From: Pseudomonas sp. SLFW
GTDB lineage: Bacteria > Pseudomonadota > Gammaproteobacteria > Pseudomonadales > Pseudomonadaceae
DNA length: 64,000 bases
Reading direction: 5' to 3'
Assembly (NCBI RefSeq): GCF_009905615.1
Contig: NZ_JAAAKW010000003.1
Location: 454,911-518,910 of the forward strand
Position 1 is the stretch's first letter, and each line of letters begins with the position of its first letter. The position numbers were made by a program, and so were the translations under genes. A model generated the notes under the pieces. It had not been told where the DNA came from. It saw nothing but the letters and a program-made list of their open reading frames with translations, and did no database searches. Below are positions 33,860-41,877 of this stretch, in pieces.

Positions 33860-35884
33860 CTAACGGCGCTTCAGGTACCCGCTCGTTGAAATTCGACGAG
33901 CAGGTATCCGTGAAATTGCTAACACAGGCACTGGCGGAGCTACGGGTTCGGGCATCTGTCCTGATAGAGGTGTTGGGGCATTGCCGTCGGGCTTGGTCCC
34001 CGGTGATTTTAAGTTCTGCGAAGGTTCACAAGCGGCCTCGTCAAATAGGCCAGACTGCGCCAATGCCTGCCGCACCTTATCCCAGTCGTGTTCCTTGTAA
34101 CGCGCGATGCCCAGGTAATGCGCCATCGCGAGGTTGTAAACCATCAGGTCGAGCGCCTCATTGCGTTCGGCCTTGCCTTTGATCCACTCGACCCGCTTAT
34201 GGCCGCGCACGTACCGGGCGACCTTGCGCTCCGCCACGCATTGGGCGAAGAACTCATCAGGCAGGTCGTTCGCGAAGTGCAATGCGCCGGGGCCTGTCTC
34301 GAACGGGTAGCGGTTGTAGATCCAGTCTTTTGCGGTGTCAGTGCCGACGAACCACAACTCGGCGCCGCCGCGTTCGGTCTGGCCCTTCCATGTCACGTCG
34401 ACCATCGATGGCCGCTGTGCGATCACAGGCTTACCCGGCTTGCTGGCACCCTTGAGCGCGAAGACGTTGCGCCAGCGCCGTACGCGGCAGAACTGATAGA
34501 CCTCGTCAGTGTGATGCCCGCCTGAGTCGATGCCAGTGGCAAGGATTGTCAAGCCAACACCGGACGGATGCCGGTAGCGCTGTTTGAGCAGCTCGTCCAG
34601 AGCCGCCCAGGTGCGTTCGTCTGCCGGGTCACCGGCTACCACTTGAAAGTCCACCACCCAGCGCTCCATGCCGACGCCCCAGCCCATGGCCATGAATTCC
34701 AGCCGGTTCGCCTGCACGTCCACAGAACCGGTGATCATGAGAACACCGACAGGGATTGAACCGAGCGAGTAGGTCTCTTGGCGCGCTCGCGCTATCAGCA
34801 CGTCCGCTTTGGTTTGTTCCTGTGCGCTGTCCCAGACTTTCGCCAGTCGGGTGTTGTAGAACACCTGCATGGGTTCCAGATCGCCTTTGGCCTGGGCTTT
34901 CTTGGCCTTTTCGAATTGCTTGGCCAACGCCCGCCAGTCCATCCAGCCCGGAGGCGAGTACAGGGCGTTAAGGTTGAAGCCAACCGTCTCGCCGTCACCG
35001 GTTGCCGTCGCGCGCCATTGACCGCGTGCGAGCATCTCGCCCTTCTCGTGTTCCTCGATCAGTACGTCACAGTCGGGACCGGCACACTCGTAGTGGGCCA
35101 CGCTGAGATCGGCGGAATAGTGCAGGCGCTCCCACTCCAGCGTCTGCATGTGCCCGCATGTCAGGCATGGGACGAAGTAGTAACGCTGGTCACTGGTGTC
35201 GAACAGGTCAGCGATCCGGGACGCGCCCTTGATGGTCGGCGAGCTGGAAAAGTAGAACTTGGCGTTTCGGCCGAAGGTGCTGCCTCGGGTTTCGGCCAAT
35301 TCGATGGGGTCGCCCTCTTCCCCTACGTCCACGTCCCAGCGGTCTACCTCGTCGCCGTAGATGTAGCGTGCCGACAATTCGGCCAGGTTGGCCGCTGAGC
35401 CTGCTGTGGTGACGTACAGCGAGCCGCCTTCGAACTCTTTGGTGTCCATGGTGTTGCGCGCGTCACGAGAGCGACTGGCGGCCACACGTTCGTTCAGAAC
35501 CGGTGTTGCCTTGATGGTCTTGCCGATCCGCGATGACACCCGCTTGGCGAGGCCCAGGCTGGGCAGCAAGGTCAGGATGTTCGACGGCGCCATGTGGATC
35601 AGGCCGCCGATCCAGTTCAGCGCGATCTGCGTTTTCATCAGTTGCGAGGCCACCATGGTGACGACGCGTTTGCAGGGGTGCGCCGGTGACAGACAGCGCA
35701 TGGGTTCACGGGCGTAGGGTGTCCGCGAGGTCCGGTATTTGCCGGGTTCGGCGGCGCCGGTGTCACGCGGGATACGCATGTACTCGTCGGCCCATTCATC
35801 GACCCACAGATCGGGGTCGGGCAGCAGGCCGCGCAGATACGCTTCGCGGTACACTTCAGCACCGTCTGCGTATCCAGGTTGCAT
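33860..35884 (-). CDS. Terminase large subunit (lambda gpA family)
   Basis: A 674-residue GpA-type terminase. The N-terminal ATPase region includes VTMVASQLMKTQIALNWIGG in the Walker A position (diverged, as in this family) and YIYGDEVDRW in the Walker B position. A metal-binding-type CLTCGHMQ ... CAGPDCDVLIEE segment is present, and the C-terminal nuclease has ILATGIDSGGHHTDEVYQF. It cuts and packages cos DNA with the small subunit. Confidence 0.95.
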   Translation of the reverse strand: MQPGYADGAEVYREAYLRGLLPDPDLWVDEWADEYMRIPRDTGAAEPGKYRTSRTPYAREPMRCLSPAHPCKRVVTMVASQLMKTQIALNWIGGLIHMAPSNILTLLPSLGLAKRVSSRIGKTIKATPVLNERVAASRSRDARNTMDTKEFEGGSLYVTTAGSAANLAELSARYIYGDEVDRWDVDVGEEGDPIELAETRGSTFGRNAKFYFSSSPTIKGASRIADLFDTSDQRYYFVPCLTCGHMQTLEWERLHYSADLSVAHYECAGPDCDVLIEEHEKGEMLARGQWRATATGDGETVGFNLNALYSPPGWMDWRALAKQFEKAKKAQAKGDLEPMQVFYNTRLAKVWDSAQEQTKADVLIARARQETYSLGSIPVGVLMITGSVDVQANRLEFMAMGWGVGMERWVVDFQVVAGDPADERTWAALDELLKQRYRHPSGVGLTILATGIDSGGHHTDEVYQFCRVRRWRNVFALKGASKPGKPVIAQRPSMVDVTWKGQTERGGAELWFVGTDTAKDWIYNRYPFETGPGALHFANDLPDEFFAQCVAERKVARYVRGHKRVEWIKGKAERNEALDLMVYNLAMAHYLGIARYKEHDWDKVRQALAQSGLFDEAACEPSQNLKSPGTKPDGNAPTPLSGQMPEPVAPPVPVLAISRIPARRISTSGYLKRR

Positions 35885-35887
35885 AGG

Positions 35888-36457
35888 TCAGCTCTGTGTC
35901 ATTGCTTGCTCAAGGTCGGCAGCGTTCATGCGGCTCGCATCGGTGAAGACGCGGCGGAAGGTGCCGGTGAGGTGTTTTTCGATTTGCCAAGGGTCAGTCA
36001 TTGCCGCCAGTTCGGGGGCGAGCTGTGGCGACAGTCCGAAGATCAGATCGCGCAGCATGCGGCCCGCTGTGAAGGCCGCTTTGGAGACGGCTTCGCGGTC
36101 AACGAGATTGCCTTGGACTTTGTAGAACTCCGCCTCGGCCAGTTGGGCGAGGAAGTGCTCGCGGTGCGCTCGGGCTTTCTGAAAGTCCGGCGCCTTGCCG
36201 GTGGGCTGCACCGCAGGTTGTTCGGCGGCTATCGACAGCTCCGAATGGACGTTGCGCTCGATCCGTTGTTGGTCGTGCCGTGCGGTAACACCCGCTTTGC
36301 TGGGGTCCGCCGATGAGGCGAGCAGCAGTTCGGTGGCTTCCAGTTCGACTTTGCCGTCCTCGGTCAGCACCAGCCGGTCCTGTTTGGCGAGTTTGGAAAC
36401 GTACGATTTCGCCCAGCCACGCCGTGCCGCAAATTCAGATTTGCTGATGACGGTCAT
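35888..36457 (-). CDS. Terminase small subunit (Nu1-like)
   Basis: A 189-residue protein (MTVISKSEFAARRGWAKSYV) with an N-terminal winged-helix DNA-binding region of the Nu1 type and helical C-terminus. The GTG at 36475 is an alternative start. Repeats that could be its binding sites lie directly upstream. It precedes the large subunit by 3 bp, as in lambda. Confidence 0.85.
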   Translation of the reverse strand: MTVISKSEFAARRGWAKSYVSKLAKQDRLVLTEDGKVELEATELLLASSADPSKAGVTARHDQQRIERNVHSELSIAAEQPAVQPTGKAPDFQKARAHREHFLAQLAEAEFYKVQGNLVDREAVSKAAFTAGRMLRDLIFGLSPQLAPELAAMTDPWQIEKHLTGTFRRVFTDASRMNAADLEQAMTQS

Positions 36458-36469
36458 GATGTTTGTCCA

Positions 36470-36551
36470 GTTCACCCAATAAACTCGGGTAGTTCACCCG
36501 TTCACTCGGTTCACTAAGCTGGTGAACCTCCCGCTAACAAAGTCCCGCGGG
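36470..36551. other. Candidate cos region: GTTCAC repeats upstream of terminase
   Basis: GTTCAC occurs in direct orientation at 36470, 36492, 36500 and 36509 and inverted (GTGAAC) at 36522, followed by the palindrome CCCGCGGG at 36544-36551. In lambda, cosB with its repeated R sites and cosN lie immediately before Nu1. The location matches, but the cut site itself cannot be read from the sequence. Confidence 0.5.
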
Positions 36552-36570
36552 TTTCCTGCCCCGTATCCCC

Positions 36571-36963
36571 TCAGATGTCGCAGGGTCCCCCGCGCTTTTG
36601 GGGGGGCGGATCAGGCTCGCCCGCGAATCCGCCCGCGCTGACTGGGGCATCGGGGATGCCCAGCCGCTTGGCGACCCAGCGTTCATATAACCCGATGGCC
36701 ACGTCCGCTCCGGCCATCGCCGTGAGGCACCCCGCCGCACTGGCGGTGATCATCGATACCCCTGCGGCGTAGAGCAGCATGGTTGTGGATACGCCACAGA
36801 CCACGCACGCACCTGAGCGCAATACCAGCCGCCGTATCAGCGACCAGCCTTGTATGCCAGCCTTGTCCGCACGCCACATCTCGCCTGAGATGCCGCCCAG
36901 TGAAGATAGAACGATCACCATCCAGATGGGCATGTCCGATAAAGCCTGCTGTTCGTTTGGCAT
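36571..36963 (-). CDS. Phage holin
   Basis: A 130-residue membrane protein with about three transmembrane segments (IWMVIVLSSLGGISG, LRSGACVVCGVSTTMLLYAA, ITASAAGCLTAMAGADVAIG) and a Pro-rich polar tail, typical of LydA/HP1-type holins. GAGGACTTC precedes the ATG. It lies upstream of the terminase on the same strand, away from the endolysin. It would open the inner membrane at the lysis time. Confidence 0.78.
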   Translation of the reverse strand: MPNEQQALSDMPIWMVIVLSSLGGISGEMWRADKAGIQGWSLIRRLVLRSGACVVCGVSTTMLLYAAGVSMITASAAGCLTAMAGADVAIGLYERWVAKRLGIPDAPVSAGGFAGEPDPPPQKRGGPCDI

Positions 36964-37055
36964 GAAGTCCTCATGAGCGCTTCAACCAGAGTCAGCTGAA
37001 GCTTGATTGAATCGGGATCGGATAAGATGTCCATTTTTTTGGGTCGGTCGATCTT

Positions 37056-37430
37056 ATGGAAATGATTGCGAATGTAGGGAAAATCCTAGGCGTCCTGGTG
37101 TCACTGGCCGGACTGTTCAAATTCGTGAAGGAGTGGATACTCACCCCCGAGGAAGATCAGAAGAAGGTCCTGTCAAAGCTCAAAAGCTGGCTAAACAACG
37201 GCTTCTTTGTTCTGGTCACAGTGATGTGTTTCGCCACGTCCCTTGTGAGCATGTGGCAGGTATATGAATTTGGTGTCAGCGAAGATCCGCTCACGCGAAA
37301 GGCCGTACTCTCCCTTATCGCAAGTCTATGGAACGCCTTGGTGTATCTAAGCTTCGGCGTTGGTATTCCCGTCGCCATAAAAGTAGGCCGCTTGCGTGAA
37401 GCACGAAGAGCCGCCGAAGCAAAGGCATAA
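37056..37430 (+). CDS. Two-segment membrane protein on the plus strand
   Basis: A 124-residue protein with three hydrophobic stretches (VGKILGVLVSLAGLFKFV, FFVLVTVMCFATSLVSMW, LVYLSFGVGIPVAIKV) and a basic, charged C-terminus. It is transcribed against the late genes and followed by its own terminator, so it is an independent unit, probably expressed in the lysogen. The family is not recognised; exclusion proteins often look like this. Confidence 0.55.
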   Translation: MEMIANVGKILGVLVSLAGLFKFVKEWILTPEEDQKKVLSKLKSWLNNGFFVLVTVMCFATSLVSMWQVYEFGVSEDPLTRKAVLSLIASLWNALVYLSFGVGIPVAIKVGRLREARRAAEAKA

Positions 37431-37433
37431 AAA

Positions 37434-37458
37434 AACCGGCCCATTGGGCCGGTTCTCA
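37434..37458 (+). terminator. Terminator after plus-strand membrane protein gene
   Basis: AACCGGCCC-ATT-GGGCCGGTT followed by CTCATTT. It begins 3 bp after the stop codon of the membrane protein gene. Confidence 0.75.
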
Positions 37459-37927
37459 TTTGTAAGCGCTTGCTGCGCTCGCACCTTTCGAAGATGACTA
37501 CTTTTTACAGGTCGATTCCGGTGGCAGCAAGCCTGTTTTAGCGCCACCGGCGAATATGTAGGCAACGCTGCACCAACGCCCCGGCAATATCGACGAATAC
37601 ACCACACCGGCTAATCGCTTCTCCTGTGAAATCGTGCTGTCCCATAGCCCTAAAACGTGGTGGGACAGCTGAGAGCCGCGTAAATCAGGGGCTTGCCCCA
37701 CTGTCCCACTTATATCTTTACTTTCTCGTGTAAAGAAAGAAATTAAATACACGCCTGCGCGTAACGCGCGCGTACCTGCCCGCCCGCTACGCTCACATGC
37801 GTGAGAGCACGAACAGGTGGGACAGTGGGACAGCCCAACAACGACAAGGCCCGCGCTTGTCCCACACTGCGCGAACGCAATGGGACAAGGCGGGCCAACA
37901 TGACAACAGCGGTGGATAAATGCGCGA
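37459..37927. other. Non-coding region with TGGGACA repeats
   Basis: No credible gene lies in these 469 bp. The minus-strand ORF 37498-37752 has no ribosome binding site or domain. The region contains the seven 7-bp repeats described separately and an AT-rich patch near 37710-37750, which together suggest a control or replication region. Confidence 0.5.
37638..37887. repeat. Seven copies of TGGGACA/TGTCCCA (iteron-like)
   Basis: TGTCCCA at 37638, 37702 and 37858; TGGGACA at 37661, 37818, 37826 and 37881. Two of them are direct repeats 8 bp apart, and 37858/37881 form an inverted pair (TTGTCCCA ... TGGGACAA). Chance expectation for a 7-mer on two strands of 250 bp is far below one. An AT-rich patch lies between the two groups, adjacent to the replication gene cluster. 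Confidence 0.65.
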
Positions 37928-38290
37928 TCAAGCCGCCTTCCCCATCAACATGGCACCAACGAACACATGCGCCTGATGCAAACGTTGGTAATACGTGTCG
38001 CGGCTGCACCCGCAGTGCGTGTATTTCTGCCGCAAGAAACTGTCGTGATTGCAGTAATGTTCCCGGACCACCAGCGCCAATTCAGGCGGCAGATGTTTAT
38101 TGACGATCAGCTCAATGTCAGCTGACTCATCCAGCAGCACCCGGCTGCCCCGAGTGCCTCGAATCAATTCGCCTTTGCACTCTATCAGCATTGCAATCAA
38201 GTTCCCACCGCTGCCTGAGGCTTCCCAGTGGTGCGGTGAATGCAAGTCATCGGCCCACAGCTTCAACATCTCATCGACATGCTTGATCAA
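37928..38290 (-). CDS. Small phage protein with C-terminal helix-turn-helix, TTG start
   Basis: A 120-residue protein translated from a TTG (38290) that overlaps the primase stop (TTTTGA). AAGGAG lies 8 nt upstream of this TTG, so translation is coupled. The C-terminus (YTHCGCSRDTYYQRLHQAH) looks like a sigma-region-4-type helix-turn-helix, as in phage late-gene antiterminator or DUF1133-like proteins. It is the last gene of the leftward early operon, the usual site of a late regulator; that role is inferred. Confidence 0.55.
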   Translation of the reverse strand: MIKHVDEMLKLWADDLHSPHHWEASGSGGNLIAMLIECKGELIRGTRGSRVLLDESADIELIVNKHLPPELALVVREHYCNHDSFLRQKYTHCGCSRDTYYQRLHQAHVFVGAMLMGKAA

Positions 38291-40500
38291 AAGCAGGGCT
38301 CCTTGCTCGGCTCGACCGTCAGCGGGCACGCGCCGCCCCACCCATCCGGCTTTCGGTAGCCCCAAGGCCGCACCTTGCTCTTTGCCAACGCAGGAAGCCG
38401 TACCCGTCGCCATCCCAACCGGTGCATGATCGCCCCGACGCGCATCTGCTCGGGTTTGCCCCAATGCCCGAAATCGAGCTTCAACGCGTGTGCCAACACA
38501 TCGCACCCGGTTGCGGTTTCTCCAATCTGCGACTCCTCTAGCCACCCGAGGATCGGACCTTCCCATTCATCCACTACGAAGCGTTCGTCCTGCTCTTCAG
38601 AGAACAGCGCCGCATCTTCCGGGTTCACCCACCAGAGCTCGCCGGCCAGGTAACAGAACACCGCCTCAGCCCACAGTTGGTCGCGAATCTCCCGAAGTTT
38701 CTCCAGCTCCACTTTGGTACATGCCACCGGCCAGTAACGGCGGTTGCCGGTCGCGTCCTTCAGGTACTCCCCCTGATTAGTCGTGCCCACGAAAACACAC
38801 TGGCGTGGCACGTCGTTCGTTCTGCGGCCGTAACTCTCGCGGTAGGTATCCGTCGATGCCGAAAAGAACTGCTTGGCCTTCGTGCTCTCCGCCTTATTGA
38901 AGCTGTCCAGCTCCCCCAATTCAACAATCCATTTACCTCGAATAGCCTGAAACCCGTCCTTGTCGCCGAGCGAAAAAGGCGTGTCCATGAACCAGTCGCC
39001 GCCGAGGATTCTCATCGCCGTTGATTTACCGGCTCCCTGCGCGCCCTCCAGGATCAGCACCGAGTCAGACTTGCAGCCCGGCTTCATCACCCGGGCCACT
39101 GCGGAAATCATCCAGCGCTTACCCACCTTCGTGACGTAATCGCTCGGTGCGACGCCCATGATGTCCGTCAGCCAACTGTCGAGACGCGGCGTGCGATCCC
39201 ATTCCAACCCTTGCAGGTACTCGCGAACCGGATGAAATGCATGGTCGTGCGCCACAACGCTGACGGCCTCGATCACGCTCGACGGCTTTACGCGCAGGTT
39301 GTACTGCTGTGCGAGCCATCTCATGACCCGCGTGTCATCAATGTCGCCCCAGTCGCCAGTGTCGCCGCCATACGGAGGAGTACGCAGCTTCACGATCTTC
39401 GAACTGAACGCGCAATAGCCGATTACGCCCTTCCAGCGCTCGTCATTGCCCATGATCATCTCGACATTCGACATGTGCGCGATCAGCGAACCGTTTTCCG
39501 TCCGTGCCAACTGATCCCGCCAACCGCCCGCAGCCGGTGGTTTGATCACCGCGCTCACTTGCCGCCGAACAGCCTCAAGCCCTTCCGCGCAATGCAGGTC
39601 ATTGAAGTCGGTCCACTTGTCCTCACGTGCGCCGGAGAAGATCGGCCCGACCACCTGCCCGCCAACGATCAACGCGGCGTTGGTGCCCTTCTCTTCGCCT
39701 GGGTTCCAACGCTCGCCATTGGGACGCTTCGTCTTCCAGTCGTCATCCCGACAGACAATCAAAGGCCGGCCAGGAAACCGGTCCCGCATCGTCTTCGCGA
39801 CTTCCCGCAGATTGCCCGCATCGAACGCGATCGCCACCGTCGCCGAGGTCGCCATGTGCAGGCTAGCGCCTGTCGCGTAGCCCTCGCACACCAACACTGG
39901 CTCGCCCGGTTCGGGGTGCGGCCCGATCAGATGGAATGCGCCCTCTTTCGACATGCCATACGGCCAATAGGACTTGTCACGACCCGTGGCGGCTTGTTTC
40001 TCTGGAAAGATCACCTGCAAACCAACGATCTGATCCCTGACGTTGCACATAGGGACCAGCACTGCACCCGTGCGCGGCGCGTAACGAACGCCGAAACCCA
40101 CGATACGCTTGCGGTCCAGATAATCGCTCTTGCCCTGTTCAGGCATTTGCTCGAACAGCCGTGACGCCCGATTCGCAGCCTTTCGAGCGGCATTCGTAGC
40201 CACCTCCGCTGCGCGGCGCTTCGCCTCTTCCTGCCGAGCGCGCATCACCTCGCGCTCTTCCTGGCTCATGCGCCCAGCCTTGACCTTGATCTTCTGCGAC
40301 TCGCCAGAACGCCAATCGCCGAAGCTCCCGAAAATGAGCGTTTCGCCCTTCGCGGTCAGATACACGTGCACCACATACCAACCATTCTTTTCCTTGCCCT
40401 TGTCCTGCGCCGTTTTGCAGCGGGTTAGCTTCCCGTACGCCAGAGGCTGATCCGGCTCCAATCCGTAATCAGCAAACTGACCCAACACCTCATCAAGCAT
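38287..40500 (-). CDS. Primase (TOPRIM)-VapE family helicase
   Basis: A 737-residue fusion. The N-terminal half contains a zinc-independent primase/TOPRIM region (VLVCEGYATGASLHMATSAT, PLIVCRDDDWKTKRPNG). The C-terminal half is a VapE-type superfamily 3-like ATPase with Walker A LEGAQGAGKSTAMRIL, Walker B-like WIVELGELDSF and VFVGTTNQGEYLKDATGNR. Such proteins start and unwind at the phage origin. It lies next to the TGGGACA repeats, a likely origin or control region. Confidence 0.9.
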   Translation of the reverse strand: MLDEVLGQFADYGLEPDQPLAYGKLTRCKTAQDKGKEKNGWYVVHVYLTAKGETLIFGSFGDWRSGESQKIKVKAGRMSQEEREVMRARQEEAKRRAAEVATNAARKAANRASRLFEQMPEQGKSDYLDRKRIVGFGVRYAPRTGAVLVPMCNVRDQIVGLQVIFPEKQAATGRDKSYWPYGMSKEGAFHLIGPHPEPGEPVLVCEGYATGASLHMATSATVAIAFDAGNLREVAKTMRDRFPGRPLIVCRDDDWKTKRPNGERWNPGEEKGTNAALIVGGQVVGPIFSGAREDKWTDFNDLHCAEGLEAVRRQVSAVIKPPAAGGWRDQLARTENGSLIAHMSNVEMIMGNDERWKGVIGYCAFSSKIVKLRTPPYGGDTGDWGDIDDTRVMRWLAQQYNLRVKPSSVIEAVSVVAHDHAFHPVREYLQGLEWDRTPRLDSWLTDIMGVAPSDYVTKVGKRWMISAVARVMKPGCKSDSVLILEGAQGAGKSTAMRILGGDWFMDTPFSLGDKDGFQAIRGKWIVELGELDSFNKAESTKAKQFFSASTDTYRESYGRRTNDVPRQCVFVGTTNQGEYLKDATGNRRYWPVACTKVELEKLREIRDQLWAEAVFCYLAGELWWVNPEDAALFSEEQDERFVVDEWEGPILGWLEESQIGETATGCDVLAHALKLDFGHWGKPEQMRVGAIMHRLGWRRVRLPALAKSKVRPWGYRKPDGWGGACPLTVEPSKEPCF

Positions 40501-40717
40501 TTCCGACTCCCTGTCCTTCCAAACTCATCTGGCACTTCATGCAACGTAAACAGTTGGCGACTGCAAATCGGCGCTGCCACGGGATCAGCGCCTTGCAGCC
40601 CTGCTCAATGCAAAACAACGACGCCTCTTGAGCTGGAGCCTCGACGGCTCGCCGGGTCTCAAGGGCTTTATCCATGAATTTGAGATTCAGCTCGGTCACG
40701 AAATCGGCGTTATCCAT
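40493..40717 (-). CDS. TraR/DksA-type zinc-finger protein
   Basis: A 74-residue protein started at ATG 40717 (MDNADFVTELNLKFMDKALE). It has a C-terminal zinc finger C-x4-C ... C-x2-C (CIEQGCKALI ... CLRCMKC) as in phage TraR/DksA proteins, which bind RNA polymerase in its secondary channel. It overlaps the primase start and the CII stop by 8 bp each. Confidence 0.8.
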   Translation of the reverse strand: MDNADFVTELNLKFMDKALETRRAVEAPAQEASLFCIEQGCKALIPWQRRFAVANCLRCMKCQMSLEGQGVGNA

Positions 40718-41228
40718 GATGGCCACCCCGCTCCGTGCGATTGACGTAACTCGCACGGTTCAACAGCCCGAGCAGCCCTTGGATGCCGCGAAACACCTGC
40801 AGCCGGATCTCGGCCAATTCGGAATCGCTGATCTGCCCGTCGCCGATGCTCTTGGCCCACACATCTGCCAGGTCAGCGACCTGACGGAAGTAACTTGCCA
40901 TCCCCATCGTAAGCGTCTGGGCCATATCGCCCGTGTACGCTCCAGCCAAGTCATGCCAGATCGTGTCCCCTACCAGCGCATGCACCGAATCAAGAATGCG
41001 GCGATCCTTGGTCAGCTCCAGGATCTCGCCGAACTCTTGAACGTTGACGGTATGACTCGGATGGGTGGGTGAAAGCTTGTGCTGCATGGTCGACGCGTTG
41101 CGCCCGGTGGTGGCGGCAATCGCAGCAGCTCCGCCCGGATAGTCCCGTGCGGCGTGGTACAGCGCCAACTCAAGCGGCAGAACTTCCCTGCGCGCCCGGT
41201 CGACAGAACTCGTGACAATACGGCTCAT
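40710..41228 (-). CDS. Phage regulatory CII-family protein
   Basis: A 172-residue protein started at ATG 41228 (MSRIVTSSVDRARREVLPLE). It contains the CII-type pattern LYHAARDYPGGAAAIAATTG, RNASTMQHKLSP and LDSVHALVGDT. This P2-like CII family is placed after cro in many phages and affects the lysis-lysogeny choice. It is first in the cII-traR-primase operon. Confidence 0.82.
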   Translation of the reverse strand: MSRIVTSSVDRARREVLPLELALYHAARDYPGGAAAIAATTGRNASTMQHKLSPTHPSHTVNVQEFGEILELTKDRRILDSVHALVGDTIWHDLAGAYTGDMAQTLTMGMASYFRQVADLADVWAKSIGDGQISDSELAEIRLQVFRGIQGLLGLLNRASYVNRTERGGHHG

Positions 41229-41243
41229 GGCATTAATCCCTAA

Positions 41244-41542
41244 ATGTTGCCAGTGCCGCGCGGACGCAATGGTGGTAAATTTGCCCGCGTGGCTGTTAGG
41301 CCCAAACGCCGGATAGACCCCTACGGTCGATTCCGGCACCGTGCCGAGGCGAACAATCCGTTGTTCACCTCTGGCGCAAACGCTGTCCTATCTGTGGTGG
41401 AGACGGCAGCACCAAGGCATCCGTGCCTTGGAACCTCGGTATCGAATGACGGCATGTGGTGTGCCCGTCATTCGTGCCCGAGACCTGTTAGCATTGTGGT
41501 GATGCTGTCAGGAGGAACTGGGCGGCCTTGGCCGCCTTTTTT
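41244..41542 (+). ncRNA. Candidate structured RNA antisense to cro-cII leader
   Basis: The 316-bp gap between cII and the cro-like gene has no minus-strand gene. On the plus strand it holds two perfect hairpins, CCAAGGCA-TCCG-TGCCTTGG (41412-41431, UNCG-type loop) and GAATGACG ... CGTCATTC (41444-41473), then a strong terminator at 41521. A plus-strand ORF (41244-41585) resembles ash-family translations from other phages but runs through the terminator, so an RNA product seems more likely. Transcription would be antisense to the leftward early mRNA leader. No promoter is certain. Confidence 0.5.
41521..41542 (+). terminator. Rho-independent terminator of candidate RNA
   Basis: GGCGGCC-TT-GGCCGCC followed by TTTTTT, a near-ideal terminator on the plus strand only. 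It points against the cro-cII transcript and therefore needs a plus-strand transcript from the cro-cII gap. Confidence 0.82.
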
Positions 41543-41544
41543 CC

Positions 41545-41778
41545 TCAGACTTCAGGAGAGACAACGACCTCATCTACGATGTTGAAGTGCTCAAGAACGT
41601 CTGTAAGTGAAAGAGCGCCGCAGCTCTCACGCGTCAGAGACCTGATCAAGGCGACGCTCGGATCCTTGCTAGCGTATTTGACGTGCAGCCTTAGATAGCT
41701 GCTAGCAATCCCGCAGCGGCGCGCGTACGCATCCAATGCATTACGATTCAGTCCATCAATGTAATCGCGAAATGTCAT
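41545..41778 (-). CDS. Cro-like repressor (XRE type)
   Basis: A 77-residue protein (MTFRDYIDGLNRNALDAYAR, GIASSYLRLHVKYASKD) of Cro-like layout, opposite the cI gene across a 99-bp operator region. ATG 41778 was chosen because AGGAGG lies 7 nt upstream. It heads the leftward early operon. Confidence 0.75.
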   Translation of the reverse strand: MTFRDYIDGLNRNALDAYARRCGIASSYLRLHVKYASKDPSVALIRSLTRESCGALSLTDVLEHFNIVDEVVVSPEV

Positions 41779-41803
41779 GCACATCCCTCCTTTTGGCGAA
41801 TGT

Positions 41804-41859
41804 TAACCTATTAGGTTATTTTTTTAAACACCTAGATGGAGATTCACCCCGCAGGTTAA
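41804..41859. promoter_or_regulatory. cI/cro operator region
   Basis: A 15-bp palindrome TAACCTATTAGGTTA (41804-41818) and a half-site AGGTTAA (41853-41859) lie between the divergent cro and cI starts. The same core recurs at 43508-43522, which identifies it as the phage repressor operator. Confidence 0.7.
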
Positions 41860-41877
41860 ACTGGCCAAAATGCGCAG

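Noticed and set aside
37498..37752. 84-aa minus-strand ORF in the repeat region
   Set aside because: It has no start signal or domain and overlaps repeats on both ends.
41244..41585. 113-aa ash-like protein as a coding gene
   Set aside because: It reads through a near-ideal terminator and overlaps perfect hairpins; kept as a candidate RNA instead.
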